A stretch of 64,000 nt of DNA from Bog-756 sp963769765 (GTDB lineage: Bacteria; Actinomycetota; Acidimicrobiia; Acidimicrobiales; RAAP-2). Location: contig CAVYNA010000005.1 in the NCBI GenBank assembly GCA_963769765.1, positions 186,001 to 250,000 of the forward strand. Reading direction: 5' to 3'. Made by a program: the position numbers and the translations under genes. How positions within the stretch are numbered: the stretch's first letter is position 1; every line of letters starts with the position of its first letter. Below, one piece after another: positions 17,326 through 25,554 of this stretch. The notes beneath the pieces were generated by a model. That model ran no database searches. It saw only the letters and a list, made by a program, of their open reading frames with translations, and was not told the DNA's origin.

Positions 17326-18712
17326 CATCGCGGCGGTCTTGCGACGGGCGGCCCATCCGCCCGTCCGGGAATTCCGCTTCTGGCTGATCCAGTTGACGGT
17401 GCTCGTGGTCGCCGGTCTCCACATCGGCGTGGACCTCGGATTCGCCAACGACGCCGGTGCGTTCCCGTCGGGCATCCCCGTGGCGCTGCTGATCATTCCC
17501 GTCGGGTACGCCGCGCTGCGCTACGGGCTCGCGGGTGCGGCCGCCACAGCGGCGTGGGCCGTCCTGTTGTGGATTCCCGACCTCTTCTTGCCCGGCGACA
17601 ACGGGCATGCGGGCGGTGATCTCATCGAGCTCGGTCTCGTGGTCGTCGTCGCGATCGTCTTCGGGCAGCGGATCGAGATGGAGCGGCTCGCACACACGCG
17701 GATCGAGCGCGCAACCGCCGCGGCAACAATGCTCGAGGAGCGGTACCGGAAGCTGTTCGAGGCCAACCTCGCGCCGATCCTCGTGCTCGACGGCGGAGGA
17801 CGGGTTACCGACGCGAACCCGGCAGCAGTGGGTGTCCTCGGCGACCACGTCCTCGGCTCGGCGGCGACCGAGCTGCTCGGCGACGACCGGCCGCTCGGAG
17901 AGCTGGGTGGGCAGGTGGTCGCGCTTCCGGACGGACGCGACTACCGGCTCCGACTCGTGTCGGTACCCGGGAGCGGGGACGAATCGCTCGTCCAAATCGT
18001 CCTCGAGGACGTGACCGACGAGCGGGACGTCGGACGTCGTGCGACGAGGTACGCGCAGATGGTGGTCGACGCGGAGGAGCAGCAGCGACGTCGCCTCGCG
18101 CGTGAGCTCCACGACGAGCCGCTCCAGCTGTTCTTGCACCTCGCACGCCGACTCGAGCGTTTGGCCGACGCGGAAGGCGTGCCGGGGCCGGTTGCGGAGG
18201 GGCTGGAACTCGCCCGCTCGCAGGCGCTGGACGCTGCAGCGAGGCTCCGGTCACTCGCGCGCGACCTCCGACCTCCCGCGCTCGACCAGCTCGGACTGGT
18301 CCCTGCGATCTCGAGCTTCGTCGCCGACATCGGCGAGGAAGGCACCGTCCAGGCGTCGTACACCGTGAGCGGCGACATCGTGCGGCTCCAACCCGACGTC
18401 GAGCTCGGGATCTTTCGGATCGTCCAGGAGGCGGTCCAGAACACGGTCCGCCACGCCGCCGCGCACCGCCTCGACGTGAGTGTCGACTTCCGCGAGTCGG
18501 ACGTCTCGGTGAGGGTGACCGATGACGGGCGGGGATTCAACGGTCGCCCTCCGGACGCAGAGGGCTCGGCGCACCTCGGTCTGCTCGGCATGGGAGAGCG
18601 CACCAGGCTGCTCGGCGGTCGGCTCGAGATCCGCTCCGAGCCGGGCGCAGGCACCTCCGTCGAGGCGGTGTTCCCGCGGGACCCGCCCCGATCGGTCGAC
18701 GATCCGGTCTGA
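17300..18712 (+). CDS. Membrane sensor histidine kinase (HisKA_3 type)
   Basis: Encodes 470 residues from ATG 17300, inside the end of the regulator gene, with GGAAG just upstream. The first 125 residues hold about four hydrophobic helices (WLIQLTVLVVAGLHIGV through LGLVVVVAIVFGQ). A PAS-like domain follows (about 150-245, LFEANLAPILVLDGGGRVTD). The phosphorylated His lies in RRRLARELHDEPLQ (HisKA_3), and the ATPase domain has IVQEAVQNTVRHA and VTDDGRGF. It phosphorylates the NarL-type partner. The signal is unknown; the sensor part is mainly membrane-embedded rather than periplasmic. Confidence 0.93.
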   Translation: MGTATSGTDIAAVLRRAAHPPVREFRFWLIQLTVLVVAGLHIGVDLGFANDAGAFPSGIPVALLIIPVGYAALRYGLAGAAATAAWAVLLWIPDLFLPGDNGHAGGDLIELGLVVVVAIVFGQRIEMERLAHTRIERATAAATMLEERYRKLFEANLAPILVLDGGGRVTDANPAAVGVLGDHVLGSAATELLGDDRPLGELGGQVVALPDGRDYRLRLVSVPGSGDESLVQIVLEDVTDERDVGRRATRYAQMVVDAEEQQRRRLARELHDEPLQLFLHLARRLERLADAEGVPGPVAEGLELARSQALDAAARLRSLARDLRPPALDQLGLVPAISSFVADIGEEGTVQASYTVSGDIVRLQPDVELGIFRIVQEAVQNTVRHAAAHRLDVSVDFRESDVSVRVTDDGRGFNGRPPDAEGSAHLGLLGMGERTRLLGGRLEIRSEPGAGTSVEAVFPRDPPRSVDDPV

Positions 18713-18758
18713 ATGTCAAAGGTCTCGAAGGTGGACGGCGTCGACCGAACGCTGCCCG

Positions 18759-19445
18759 TCAACCGTGGTCCGCCGGATCGGCGATCGGTTCGCCGAGGCG
18801 GTAGCCGAGGCCACGAATCGTGGTGATGACCTCCGGTCCGAGCTTGCGCCTGAGGTGGCGGACGTACACGTCGACGATGTTGGAGGCTCCGTCGTAGTCG
18901 AAACCCCACACGCGGCTCAGGAGCTGTTGACGGCTGAGGACCTGACCGGGATGTTCGAGGAACGCCTCGGTGAGGAGAAATTCGCGGGCGGTGAGCTCGA
19001 CCTGGCCGCCGGCGCGCTCGACCCGTCGCGCGGAGCGGTCGAGCGTGATCTCGCCGGAGCGGAGTGTGTCCTCATGGGGCCGGTGCGCGTCGCGCAGGCG
19101 CGAGCGGATGCGGGCGAGGAGCTCGTCGAAACGGAACGGCTTCGCGATGTAGTCGTCGGCGCCGGAGTCGAGACCGCTGATGAGATCGTCGATGCCGTCA
19201 CGGGCGGTCAGGATGATGACGGGGATGTCGATGCGGTCGCGGCGCAGGTCGTGGAGGACCGAGAGCCCGTCCCGCTTGGGGAGCCCGAGGTCCAGGACGA
19301 CGAGGTCGAACGCTCCTGACCGTGCGGCCTCCATCGCGCTGAGACCGTCCTCGACGACCAACGCCGTGTGCCCGTTGGCGGTGAGGCCCTTCACGATGAA
19401 CGAGGAGATGCCCGCTTCGTCCTCCGCGACGAGGATGCGGCTCAT
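18759..19445 (-). CDS. OmpR/PhoB-type response regulator
   Basis: Encodes 228 residues. The receiver domain has acidic VAEDE, phosphoacceptor LVVLDLGLPKRDG, VIILTARD and the conserved Lys in DYIAKPFRFDELL. The winged-helix effector domain has ELTAREFLLTEAFLEHPGQV, VLSRQQLLSRVWG, VDVYVRHLRRKLG and TIRGLGYRLG. Its start overlaps the stop of the upstream kinase gene by four bases (ATGA), giving translational coupling. Target genes are unknown; the neighbouring acylase is one candidate. Confidence 0.95.
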   Translation of the reverse strand: MSRILVAEDEAGISSFIVKGLTANGHTALVVEDGLSAMEAARSGAFDLVVLDLGLPKRDGLSVLHDLRRDRIDIPVIILTARDGIDDLISGLDSGADDYIAKPFRFDELLARIRSRLRDAHRPHEDTLRSGEITLDRSARRVERAGGQVELTAREFLLTEAFLEHPGQVLSRQQLLSRVWGFDYDGASNIVDVYVRHLRRKLGPEVITTIRGLGYRLGEPIADPADHG

Positions 19446-20890
19446 GGCGGGCGCCCGTTCGACGAGACGGCGAGCGGGAGCTCGACCGTGAACAGGGCCC
19501 CGCCCATCGAGCTCGTCTCCACCCGGACTCGGCCGTGATGGGCTTCGGCGATCGCTCGGACGATCGGGAGGCCCAGACCGAAGTGCTCGGCGGTCCGCCG
19601 GTCCTCACCGACCACGGCGAACCGCTCGAAGATCGTGTCGCGGTCGGCGACCGGGACGCCGGGTCCCGAATCGGCGACCCAGACTTCGAGGATCCCGCCG
19701 CGCACGCGCGATCCGATCTCGATCGACGCACCCTCGTCGGTCTGTTGCACCGCGTTCTGGGCGAGCTGCATCCACGCCTGGGTGAGCCGCTGTCCGTCGG
19801 CAACGACGTCGACCTCGGCGCAACCTCCGTCGAGCCATCGGCGATCGGCGAGCGCAGTGGCCTTCGCCCGGACGTCACGGGTCACGGTGGCGATGTCGAC
19901 CTCGGCGAGCTGCAGGAAGTCCGGTCGTTCCGCACGGGCGAGCAGCAACAGTTCGTTGACCATGCGGCTCATGCGGTCGAGCTCGTCCAGCATGATCGCC
20001 TGCACGGTCTCGCGTTCACCCGGGTCGTCGCCGAGAAGCTCGAGGTGGCCGCGGATGACCGTGATCGGCGTGCGCAGCTCGTGACTGGCGTCGTCGATGA
20101 ACTGCCGTTGGGAGGTGAAGGCCCGCTCGACGCGGTCGAGCATCTCGTTGAAGTCGGCCGACAACCGGGCGAGCTCGTCGTGGCCCCGCACGTCGAGACG
20201 GTGGGAGAGGTCCGATTCGGTGATCGAGCGCGCCGCCTCTTCGAGGTCGCGGACCGGGGCGAGGATCCGTCCCGCGATCAGCCAGGCGAGCGCGATGGCG
20301 AGGAGCAGCGCGATGACGCCGACCGTCGCGGCGATGCCGACCGTGTTGTTGACGTCCGCCTGCTCACGTGCGAGGAAGGAGGCGGCGACGAAGACGTCGG
20401 GTCCGGTGCCGGGCACGGAATGGAGGCTGACGGGTACCGCGAGGTACCGCACCGTTCCGGCCGACGTGGAGATCGTCCCGAATGTCTGGCGGGTCACCTG
20501 CGACCACTGCCTCACCAAGCCCTGATCGCGCTCGAGTGGGAGCATCGGATGGCCCGGGACGCGGGCGAATACGCTTCCCTCGGAGACCGCGAGCAGCTCC
20601 TCGGACCGGATCGGCGCCGCACGGGCGAGCGCGACCTCGAGGACCTGGTCGGCGTCGACGAACGGCCGCCGGGTGAGCGGGTCGAGGCCGGTCCGCTGGA
20701 TCGCGGCGACCTCTGCAACCTCGTGCACGAGCTCGCTGTCCGCCTCGGCCGAGAGCTGGCGGAGCAGGATGATCCGGGTCGTGACGACCGACGCGGCCAG
20801 CGCCACCGCCACGAGGAGGGTGCACCAGAGCAGGATCCTGAACCGCGCGGACACACCTTGCGAAGGTCTCCAGCGCGCACGCGTCGTCAC
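19442..20890 (-). CDS. Two-component sensor histidine kinase with HAMP domain
   Basis: Encodes 482 residues from GTG 20890, which has GAGAGGG upstream (an in-frame GTG at 20911 lacks one). Order: TM1 (ILLWCTLLVAVALAASVV), an extracytoplasmic sensor of about 130 residues, TM2 (VGVIALLLAIALAWLIAG), HAMP (ILAPVRDLEEAARSITESDL), HisKA with FIDDASHELRTPITVIRGH, and HATPase with N-box LAQNAVQQTD and VADSGPGVP. It phosphorylates the OmpR-type partner. The sensor resembles the envelope-stress or lipid-sensing class by architecture only; the ligand is unknown. Confidence 0.93.
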   Translation of the reverse strand: MTTRARWRPSQGVSARFRILLWCTLLVAVALAASVVTTRIILLRQLSAEADSELVHEVAEVAAIQRTGLDPLTRRPFVDADQVLEVALARAAPIRSEELLAVSEGSVFARVPGHPMLPLERDQGLVRQWSQVTRQTFGTISTSAGTVRYLAVPVSLHSVPGTGPDVFVAASFLAREQADVNNTVGIAATVGVIALLLAIALAWLIAGRILAPVRDLEEAARSITESDLSHRLDVRGHDELARLSADFNEMLDRVERAFTSQRQFIDDASHELRTPITVIRGHLELLGDDPGERETVQAIMLDELDRMSRMVNELLLLARAERPDFLQLAEVDIATVTRDVRAKATALADRRWLDGGCAEVDVVADGQRLTQAWMQLAQNAVQQTDEGASIEIGSRVRGGILEVWVADSGPGVPVADRDTIFERFAVVGEDRRTAEHFGLGLPIVRAIAEAHHGRVRVETSSMGGALFTVELPLAVSSNGRPP

Positions 20891-20953
20891 CCCGTGCCCT
20901 CTCGCAACCACCGCACCGGTCTAACACGCAACCGGGCCGATCTGACCCGCAGA

Positions 20954-23389
20954 TCAGGTCGGAGCGTCGAGCGTGACGGTGGTGCCACCACCGGCCCGCG
21001 CCAGCTGTGCTGCCGTGTATGCCAGGGGGACCCATCGACCCTGCGAGTAGAGCGTCGTCATGTTCGAGTACCACGGAGAGGTGGGGTCGGTCGCCTGCGA
21101 GTAGGTGAGGATGCCCTGTGAGATCGGTCCTTGGGGCGTGAGCTCGGTGGTCATAACGAGCGAGGAACCGTCGTGGACCTGACCGTAGGGAAACGCGGAG
21201 AGTGGCCCGCCCTGACCGTCGGACGCGTAGATGGCGTTGAAGCAGCCGGTGTCGCAGCCAGGGATGGGGATGCGCGTGCCGTTCCGTGTGGCGTGCTGGA
21301 CCTGGCCGTAGGTCGCGTCGAGCGGCACATCGTGGCTCCGGAGGTTCTCCACCGCGTCCGCCAACGCGGTCAGCATGGCGGGATTGGAGGTCTTGAGTTG
21401 TGATGGGGTGGTGATCGGCGCGGCCGGGTTGAATGCATCGGCCCAGAACTCGCCCGCATTGGTCGGTGCGTAAGCCGCCCACTCCGAGAAGAGCCAGCCA
21501 CCGGACGCGTCGAGCTTGCCGGTCTTGTCGTAGCCGGCGAGCGCGGTGCACGCCTGTGCGAGCGCGACGGTCTTCCCGTCGGTCGCGTTCGCCGACGGTG
21601 TCGCGCGGCAGTCCGCGACGAGCGCGTCGAGGACGAGCTGGGCTTCGAGGGATTGGTCGCCCTGCCACATCTGCTGGAGAGTGGAGATGGTGAATTTCGG
21701 TGGACCGAGCCCGTCGGTGCCGGCCACCCGCGCCGCAATCATCTGATTGCCGAGCCGCGTCCTCAGTCCCTGGATGGTGTCGATGTTGCCGATGATCGGG
21801 GAGAAGGCGGGGAACGGCGCGCCCGGATTCGCGAGCCAATACGAGTCGTTCGAGTTCTCGACGTAGTCCGTCCGGATGGTGTGGGGCATGTGTGAGGCGT
21901 TGAAGATCCCCGGAACTGGCGTGCCGGGGTCGGTGGCCCATGCACACGCGGCGCGCGAGCCGTCCAGCGTCACGACCCCGGCCGCGGCGTACACGAGCGA
22001 AGCTGCGCCGCTCGGTGTGCACGACGAGATGAGGGCTTGGCTGACGTTCGGCGTATTCCCGACGTCTCCGTAGAGCGCGTGTCCGGTGTCGTCGGCAGCG
22101 ATCGTGTTGAACGTCGGAATGGCGAGGTACGTGGACTCGACGTCGAGCAGGCTCTGAACCGAGGTCGCTTCGCCCATCTCGAGATACTGGTTGGCTGCCC
22201 GGGTCCCGTCCCCGATGGTCGCGTCGTCGAACGCGTAGGCTGTGGTGGACGTCCAGTGGTAGTTGGCCTGGGGCACGACGAGGACCCTGCCCCACTGAGT
22301 CGTGTAGAAGGTGTGGTGTTGGATGCCGTGGCCGGTGTCGACCCGGGCCACGACCGTCCCCATCTTGTGCGGTTGACCGTCCACCAGGTAGCTGGTGGGA
22401 TCTCCGGGTACGAGCTGGAGCTGGTAGAAGGTGAACCGGTAGCTGGTCGAGACGGTGTGGGTCCAGGCCAGGTGCTGGTTGAACCCGATCCCGATGAGCG
22501 GGAAGCCCTCGAGGGTGCCTCCGAGCACGTTGTACTGGCCCGGCACGGTGAGCTGGGCCATCCAGAACCGCTCGGTGCCCTGCCAGGGGAAGTGGGGGTT
22601 CGCGAGCAGCATCCCGTCACCGCCCGCCGTGTCCTGCGAGCCGAGCCCGATCCCGTTCGATCCGGTCACCGAGGTCCCTGACGTCGCGAGACCGGCCGCG
22701 AACGAAGGACCGCCGGAGGTGCCGGTCGGGGTCACGCTCCGCAAGGCGGCCGTCGTGGTCGTGGTCGGGGTCGGGCCCGACGGTGGCACGGCCGCTACCT
22801 CGTCGCTGATGACCTGCGCGCTCGAGGCCTCGGTCGTGATCTGCACGCCGCGGAGCAGCATGTCGGTCATGGTGATCGGGCGCACCCAGGGCTTGCCGAG
22901 ACAGCGCGGGTCGTGGAGGTCGCCCGAGGCCAGGTAGGCGTTGTAGCCGGCGATGAAGCCGCGGTAGACCGAGAGGACCTGGGGGAGGGGACCGATGGGT
23001 GGTGGCTGGTCGAGCTGTGCGGTCGCGATCCCGCCCTCTTTCACCGACTGCCAGAAGAAGTCCGAGTTGAGGTTCGAGTCCTGAGTGCCCGCCGAGTAGT
23101 TGAGGCTCAGCCCTTTCGCGCCGAAGTAGCGGGACCGCTGGCCGTTGACGGTCACGAAGTCCTCGGCGAGCGTGCAGAGGTTGTCTTGGGCGAACGCCCA
23201 CGCGTCGCCGTAGCCGAGCGCGGTGAAGTTGGAGGCGGTGATGTGCGGGATGCCCGCGTGGTCACGGACGATGGTGACCTGCGTCGTGGGTCCCTGCGCC
23301 GTGGAGTTGGACGAGCACGAGGTGAGCACCGAGCCGATGACGGCGACGACCACGAGTCCGGACAACGTGCATCGGCGCCGCGTGGACAT
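20954..23389 (-). CDS. Penicillin acylase family lipoprotein (AHL/aculeacin acylase-like)
   Basis: Encodes 811 residues from ATG 23389. It starts with a lipoprotein signal ending LTSC (lipobox). IVRDHAGIPHITA is the conserved start of the alpha chain. The predicted autoprocessing site is TSVTGSNGIGLG, where Ser becomes the N-terminal nucleophile of the beta chain; LLANPHFPWQG, HLAWTHTVS and an Asn/Arg region follow as in the family. Ntn hydrolases of this group cleave amide-linked acyl chains from penicillins, echinocandins, acyl-homoserine lactones or N-acyl amino acids. The membrane-anchored extracellular location suits quorum-signal or antibiotic degradation, but substrate is inference. 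The two-component pair lies directly downstream on the same strand. Confidence 0.9.
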   Translation of the reverse strand: MSTRRRCTLSGLVVVAVIGSVLTSCSSNSTAQGPTTQVTIVRDHAGIPHITASNFTALGYGDAWAFAQDNLCTLAEDFVTVNGQRSRYFGAKGLSLNYSAGTQDSNLNSDFFWQSVKEGGIATAQLDQPPPIGPLPQVLSVYRGFIAGYNAYLASGDLHDPRCLGKPWVRPITMTDMLLRGVQITTEASSAQVISDEVAAVPPSGPTPTTTTTAALRSVTPTGTSGGPSFAAGLATSGTSVTGSNGIGLGSQDTAGGDGMLLANPHFPWQGTERFWMAQLTVPGQYNVLGGTLEGFPLIGIGFNQHLAWTHTVSTSYRFTFYQLQLVPGDPTSYLVDGQPHKMGTVVARVDTGHGIQHHTFYTTQWGRVLVVPQANYHWTSTTAYAFDDATIGDGTRAANQYLEMGEATSVQSLLDVESTYLAIPTFNTIAADDTGHALYGDVGNTPNVSQALISSCTPSGAASLVYAAAGVVTLDGSRAACAWATDPGTPVPGIFNASHMPHTIRTDYVENSNDSYWLANPGAPFPAFSPIIGNIDTIQGLRTRLGNQMIAARVAGTDGLGPPKFTISTLQQMWQGDQSLEAQLVLDALVADCRATPSANATDGKTVALAQACTALAGYDKTGKLDASGGWLFSEWAAYAPTNAGEFWADAFNPAAPITTPSQLKTSNPAMLTALADAVENLRSHDVPLDATYGQVQHATRNGTRIPIPGCDTGCFNAIYASDGQGGPLSAFPYGQVHDGSSLVMTTELTPQGPISQGILTYSQATDPTSPWYSNMTTLYSQGRWVPLAYTAAQLARAGGGTTVTLDAPT

Positions 23390-23457
23390 CGAGGCCAACC
23401 TAGCGCGGTCACCTGCGCTCGAGGAGGAGTGCGCCCGCACGTCACGGGTCCGTCGGC

Positions 23458-23979
23458 TCAGCCGACCGCGAAGGTCGAGACCACGCGGTAGCGCGGTCCG
23501 TCGGGGGCGAGGGTCGATGCGTAGAGGGTGATCGAACGGACCTCGAAGTGGTCCTCGACGAGCTGGCCGGCGAGGGCCGCCGGGCCCCGGTGGCGGCCGC
23601 GGGTCCGGGCCAGCGTGACGTGGCCCGCGAAGCCCGCGTCGTCTGCGGCGGCGAGCGACGTCGTCAGGCCGGTGACCACGTCGGCGAGCGGGTCGAGGCC
23701 GGCGACGGGCACGTGGAGGACGCGGCGGCCGGCGAACCAGGCGGTCGATGGGCCGACGTGCGCCTCGACCGGTCCGGGTGCGACCTCATGGAGGACGCTC
23801 CCGACCGGGACGAGTGCCGCGACGATGTCCTCCGGCTCGTCGACCTCGCCGAGGAATCGGAGCGTGACGTGCCACTGGACCGGATCGGTCCATCGGAGGG
23901 TGGGCCCTGGTGGACGGTCGAGCGCCGCGAGGCGACGCGTCGTTGACGGCGGTAGATCGACCGCGACGAAGAGGCGCAC
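23458..23979 (-). CDS. thpR: RNA 2',3'-cyclic phosphodiesterase
   Basis: Encodes 173 residues, the usual ThpR/LigT length, from a GTG start with GAGGGGG upstream. The two catalytic HxTx motifs are visible: HVTLRFLGEVD near residue 38 and GHVTLARTRGR near residue 119. The two-lobed 2H phosphoesterase fold hydrolyses 2',3'-cyclic phosphates on RNA and, in other family members, ligates tRNA halves. It starts nine bases after the stop of the ThDP-enzyme gene and probably shares its transcript. Confidence 0.92.
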   Translation of the reverse strand: MRLFVAVDLPPSTTRRLAALDRPPGPTLRWTDPVQWHVTLRFLGEVDEPEDIVAALVPVGSVLHEVAPGPVEAHVGPSTAWFAGRRVLHVPVAGLDPLADVVTGLTTSLAAADDAGFAGHVTLARTRGRHRGPAALAGQLVEDHFEVRSITLYASTLAPDGPRYRVVSTFAVG

Positions 23980-23988
23980 GGATCCCCC

Positions 23989-25554
23989 TCAGAGGAGGGA
24001 GGGGACCATCGCCTCGACGACGTTCGGTCCGGGGCTCGCGAGCGCCCGTGCAAGCTCGTCACAGAACTGTTCGGCGGTCTCCGCCCGGGCGGCCGGAACG
24101 CCCTGGCCGGTCGCGAGTCGGACGAAGTCGAGCGGCGGATGGTCGAGGTCGAGCATCGCTCGGGCGTGAGGACCGGGAGCGTCGGCACCGACCCGGTCGA
24201 GCTCCATGTTGAGCACGGCATACGAACGGTTGTTGAGGACAACGGTCGTGACGTCGAGTCCCTCGCGGGCCATCGTCCACCACGACTGGACGGTGTACAA
24301 CGCGCTGCCGTCCGCCTCGAGCGCGAGCACGCGCCGTCCCGGCGCGGCAACGGCTGCCCCGACGGCCACCGGTAGGCCCTGGCCGATCGCTCCCCCGGCG
24401 AGGCAGAGCCAGTCGTGGGGCGGTGACCCCGCGGTCGCACCGGGCGCGAACAGGCCGGACGTGTTTCCTTCGTCCGAGACGATGGCCCGTTCGGGAAGGA
24501 GGGCCCCGATGGCCGCGCACACGGCCTGCGCGGTCAGCGGTCCGGTTGGCAGTCCGGGTGTCGCGAGTGGCTGACGGGCTGCGGATCCGGGCCTGGTGTC
24601 GCACCGGTCTGCGAGGGCGGCGACGGCTGCCCCGACGTCGTCGGCGGGCCCGGCGAGCGGATAGACCTCGGCGCCCCCGGGGACGAGGTCGCTCGGCTTC
24701 CCCGGGTACGCGAAGAACGAGACCGGCGACTTCGCGTCGACCAGGACCAGATGGCGGATGCCCTCGAGCTGCGCGACCGTGAACTCGGCGAGGTAGGCGA
24801 GCCGCTCCACCGGTGGCCGCCCTGCGCCCCGGTCGAGGCGGGCGGGAAACGTCTCCGCGAACAGCTTGGCCCCCGTGGTGGCCGCGAGGTCGGCGACCGC
24901 GTCGAGGAGGTCGCCCCGACAGGCGCGACCTCCGATGAGGAGCGCAGCCGCCTCTCCGGAGCGGAGCGCGCGCGCCGCTGCGTCGACGACCGAGTCGTCA
25001 GGGCTGCGCCCCGGCGGCGCCATTCGCGGTCGGATGTCGGGCACCGGGGCGGCACCGTCCGACCACGACACGTCGGCGGGAAGGATCAGCGTGGCGACGG
25101 ACCCCGGTGGTCCGATGGCGGCGTCGATCGCGTCGATGGCGTCGTGGGGGAGCTTCTCGGTCGATGTCGAGGTTCGGACGAACGGTGAGACGTTGCGTGC
25201 GACAGTCTCGATGTCCGACTGCAGCTGGGCGTCGTAGACACGGTGGCTGATCGCATGGTCGCCCACGATGTTCACGACCGGGCTGTGGGCGCGGCGTGCG
25301 TTGTGCAGGTTGGCGAGACCGTTGCCGAGGCCCGGTCCGAGGTGGAGGAGGGTCGCCGCGGGGCGATCCGCCATGCGCGCGTACCCGTCCGCCGCTCCGG
25401 TCGCGACGCCCTCGAAGAGCGCGAGGACGCTGCGCATTTCGGCGACGTCGTCGAGCGCCGCGACGAAGTGCATCTCCGAAGTGCCGGGATTCATGAAGCA
25501 GGTGTCCACCCCGCGCGCGACCAGCGTGCGCATGAGCGCCTGGGCGCCGTTCAC
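23989..25554 (-). CDS. Thiamine-diphosphate-dependent enzyme (acetolactate synthase / benzoylformate decarboxylase-like)
   Basis: Encodes 521 residues from GTG 25554, overlapping the preceding stop as GTGA. The N-terminal PYR domain has FMNPGTSEMHFVAALD and the cofactor-activating Glu in ALFEGVATGAADGYARM; the C-terminal PP domain has EADGSALYTVQSWW and, 26 residues on, VVLNNRSYAVL, the divalent-metal/ThDP motif. Automated annotation usually says acetolactate synthase large subunit, but no regulatory subunit is nearby. The coupled partner is an FAD 2-hydroxyacid dehydrogenase, so a 2-oxo acid decarboxylase acting on its product is an attractive alternative. Confidence 0.88.
   Translation of the reverse strand: MNGAQALMRTLVARGVDTCFMNPGTSEMHFVAALDDVAEMRSVLALFEGVATGAADGYARMADRPAATLLHLGPGLGNGLANLHNARRAHSPVVNIVGDHAISHRVYDAQLQSDIETVARNVSPFVRTSTSTEKLPHDAIDAIDAAIGPPGSVATLILPADVSWSDGAAPVPDIRPRMAPPGRSPDDSVVDAAARALRSGEAAALLIGGRACRGDLLDAVADLAATTGAKLFAETFPARLDRGAGRPPVERLAYLAEFTVAQLEGIRHLVLVDAKSPVSFFAYPGKPSDLVPGGAEVYPLAGPADDVGAAVAALADRCDTRPGSAARQPLATPGLPTGPLTAQAVCAAIGALLPERAIVSDEGNTSGLFAPGATAGSPPHDWLCLAGGAIGQGLPVAVGAAVAAPGRRVLALEADGSALYTVQSWWTMAREGLDVTTVVLNNRSYAVLNMELDRVGADAPGPHARAMLDLDHPPLDFVRLATGQGVPAARAETAEQFCDELARALASPGPNVVEAMVPSLL

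Noticed and set aside
20364..22295. A 643-codon minus-strand frame overlapping the acylase
   Set aside because: It lies on the same strand in another frame of the acylase, is Arg/His-rich and lacks family features.
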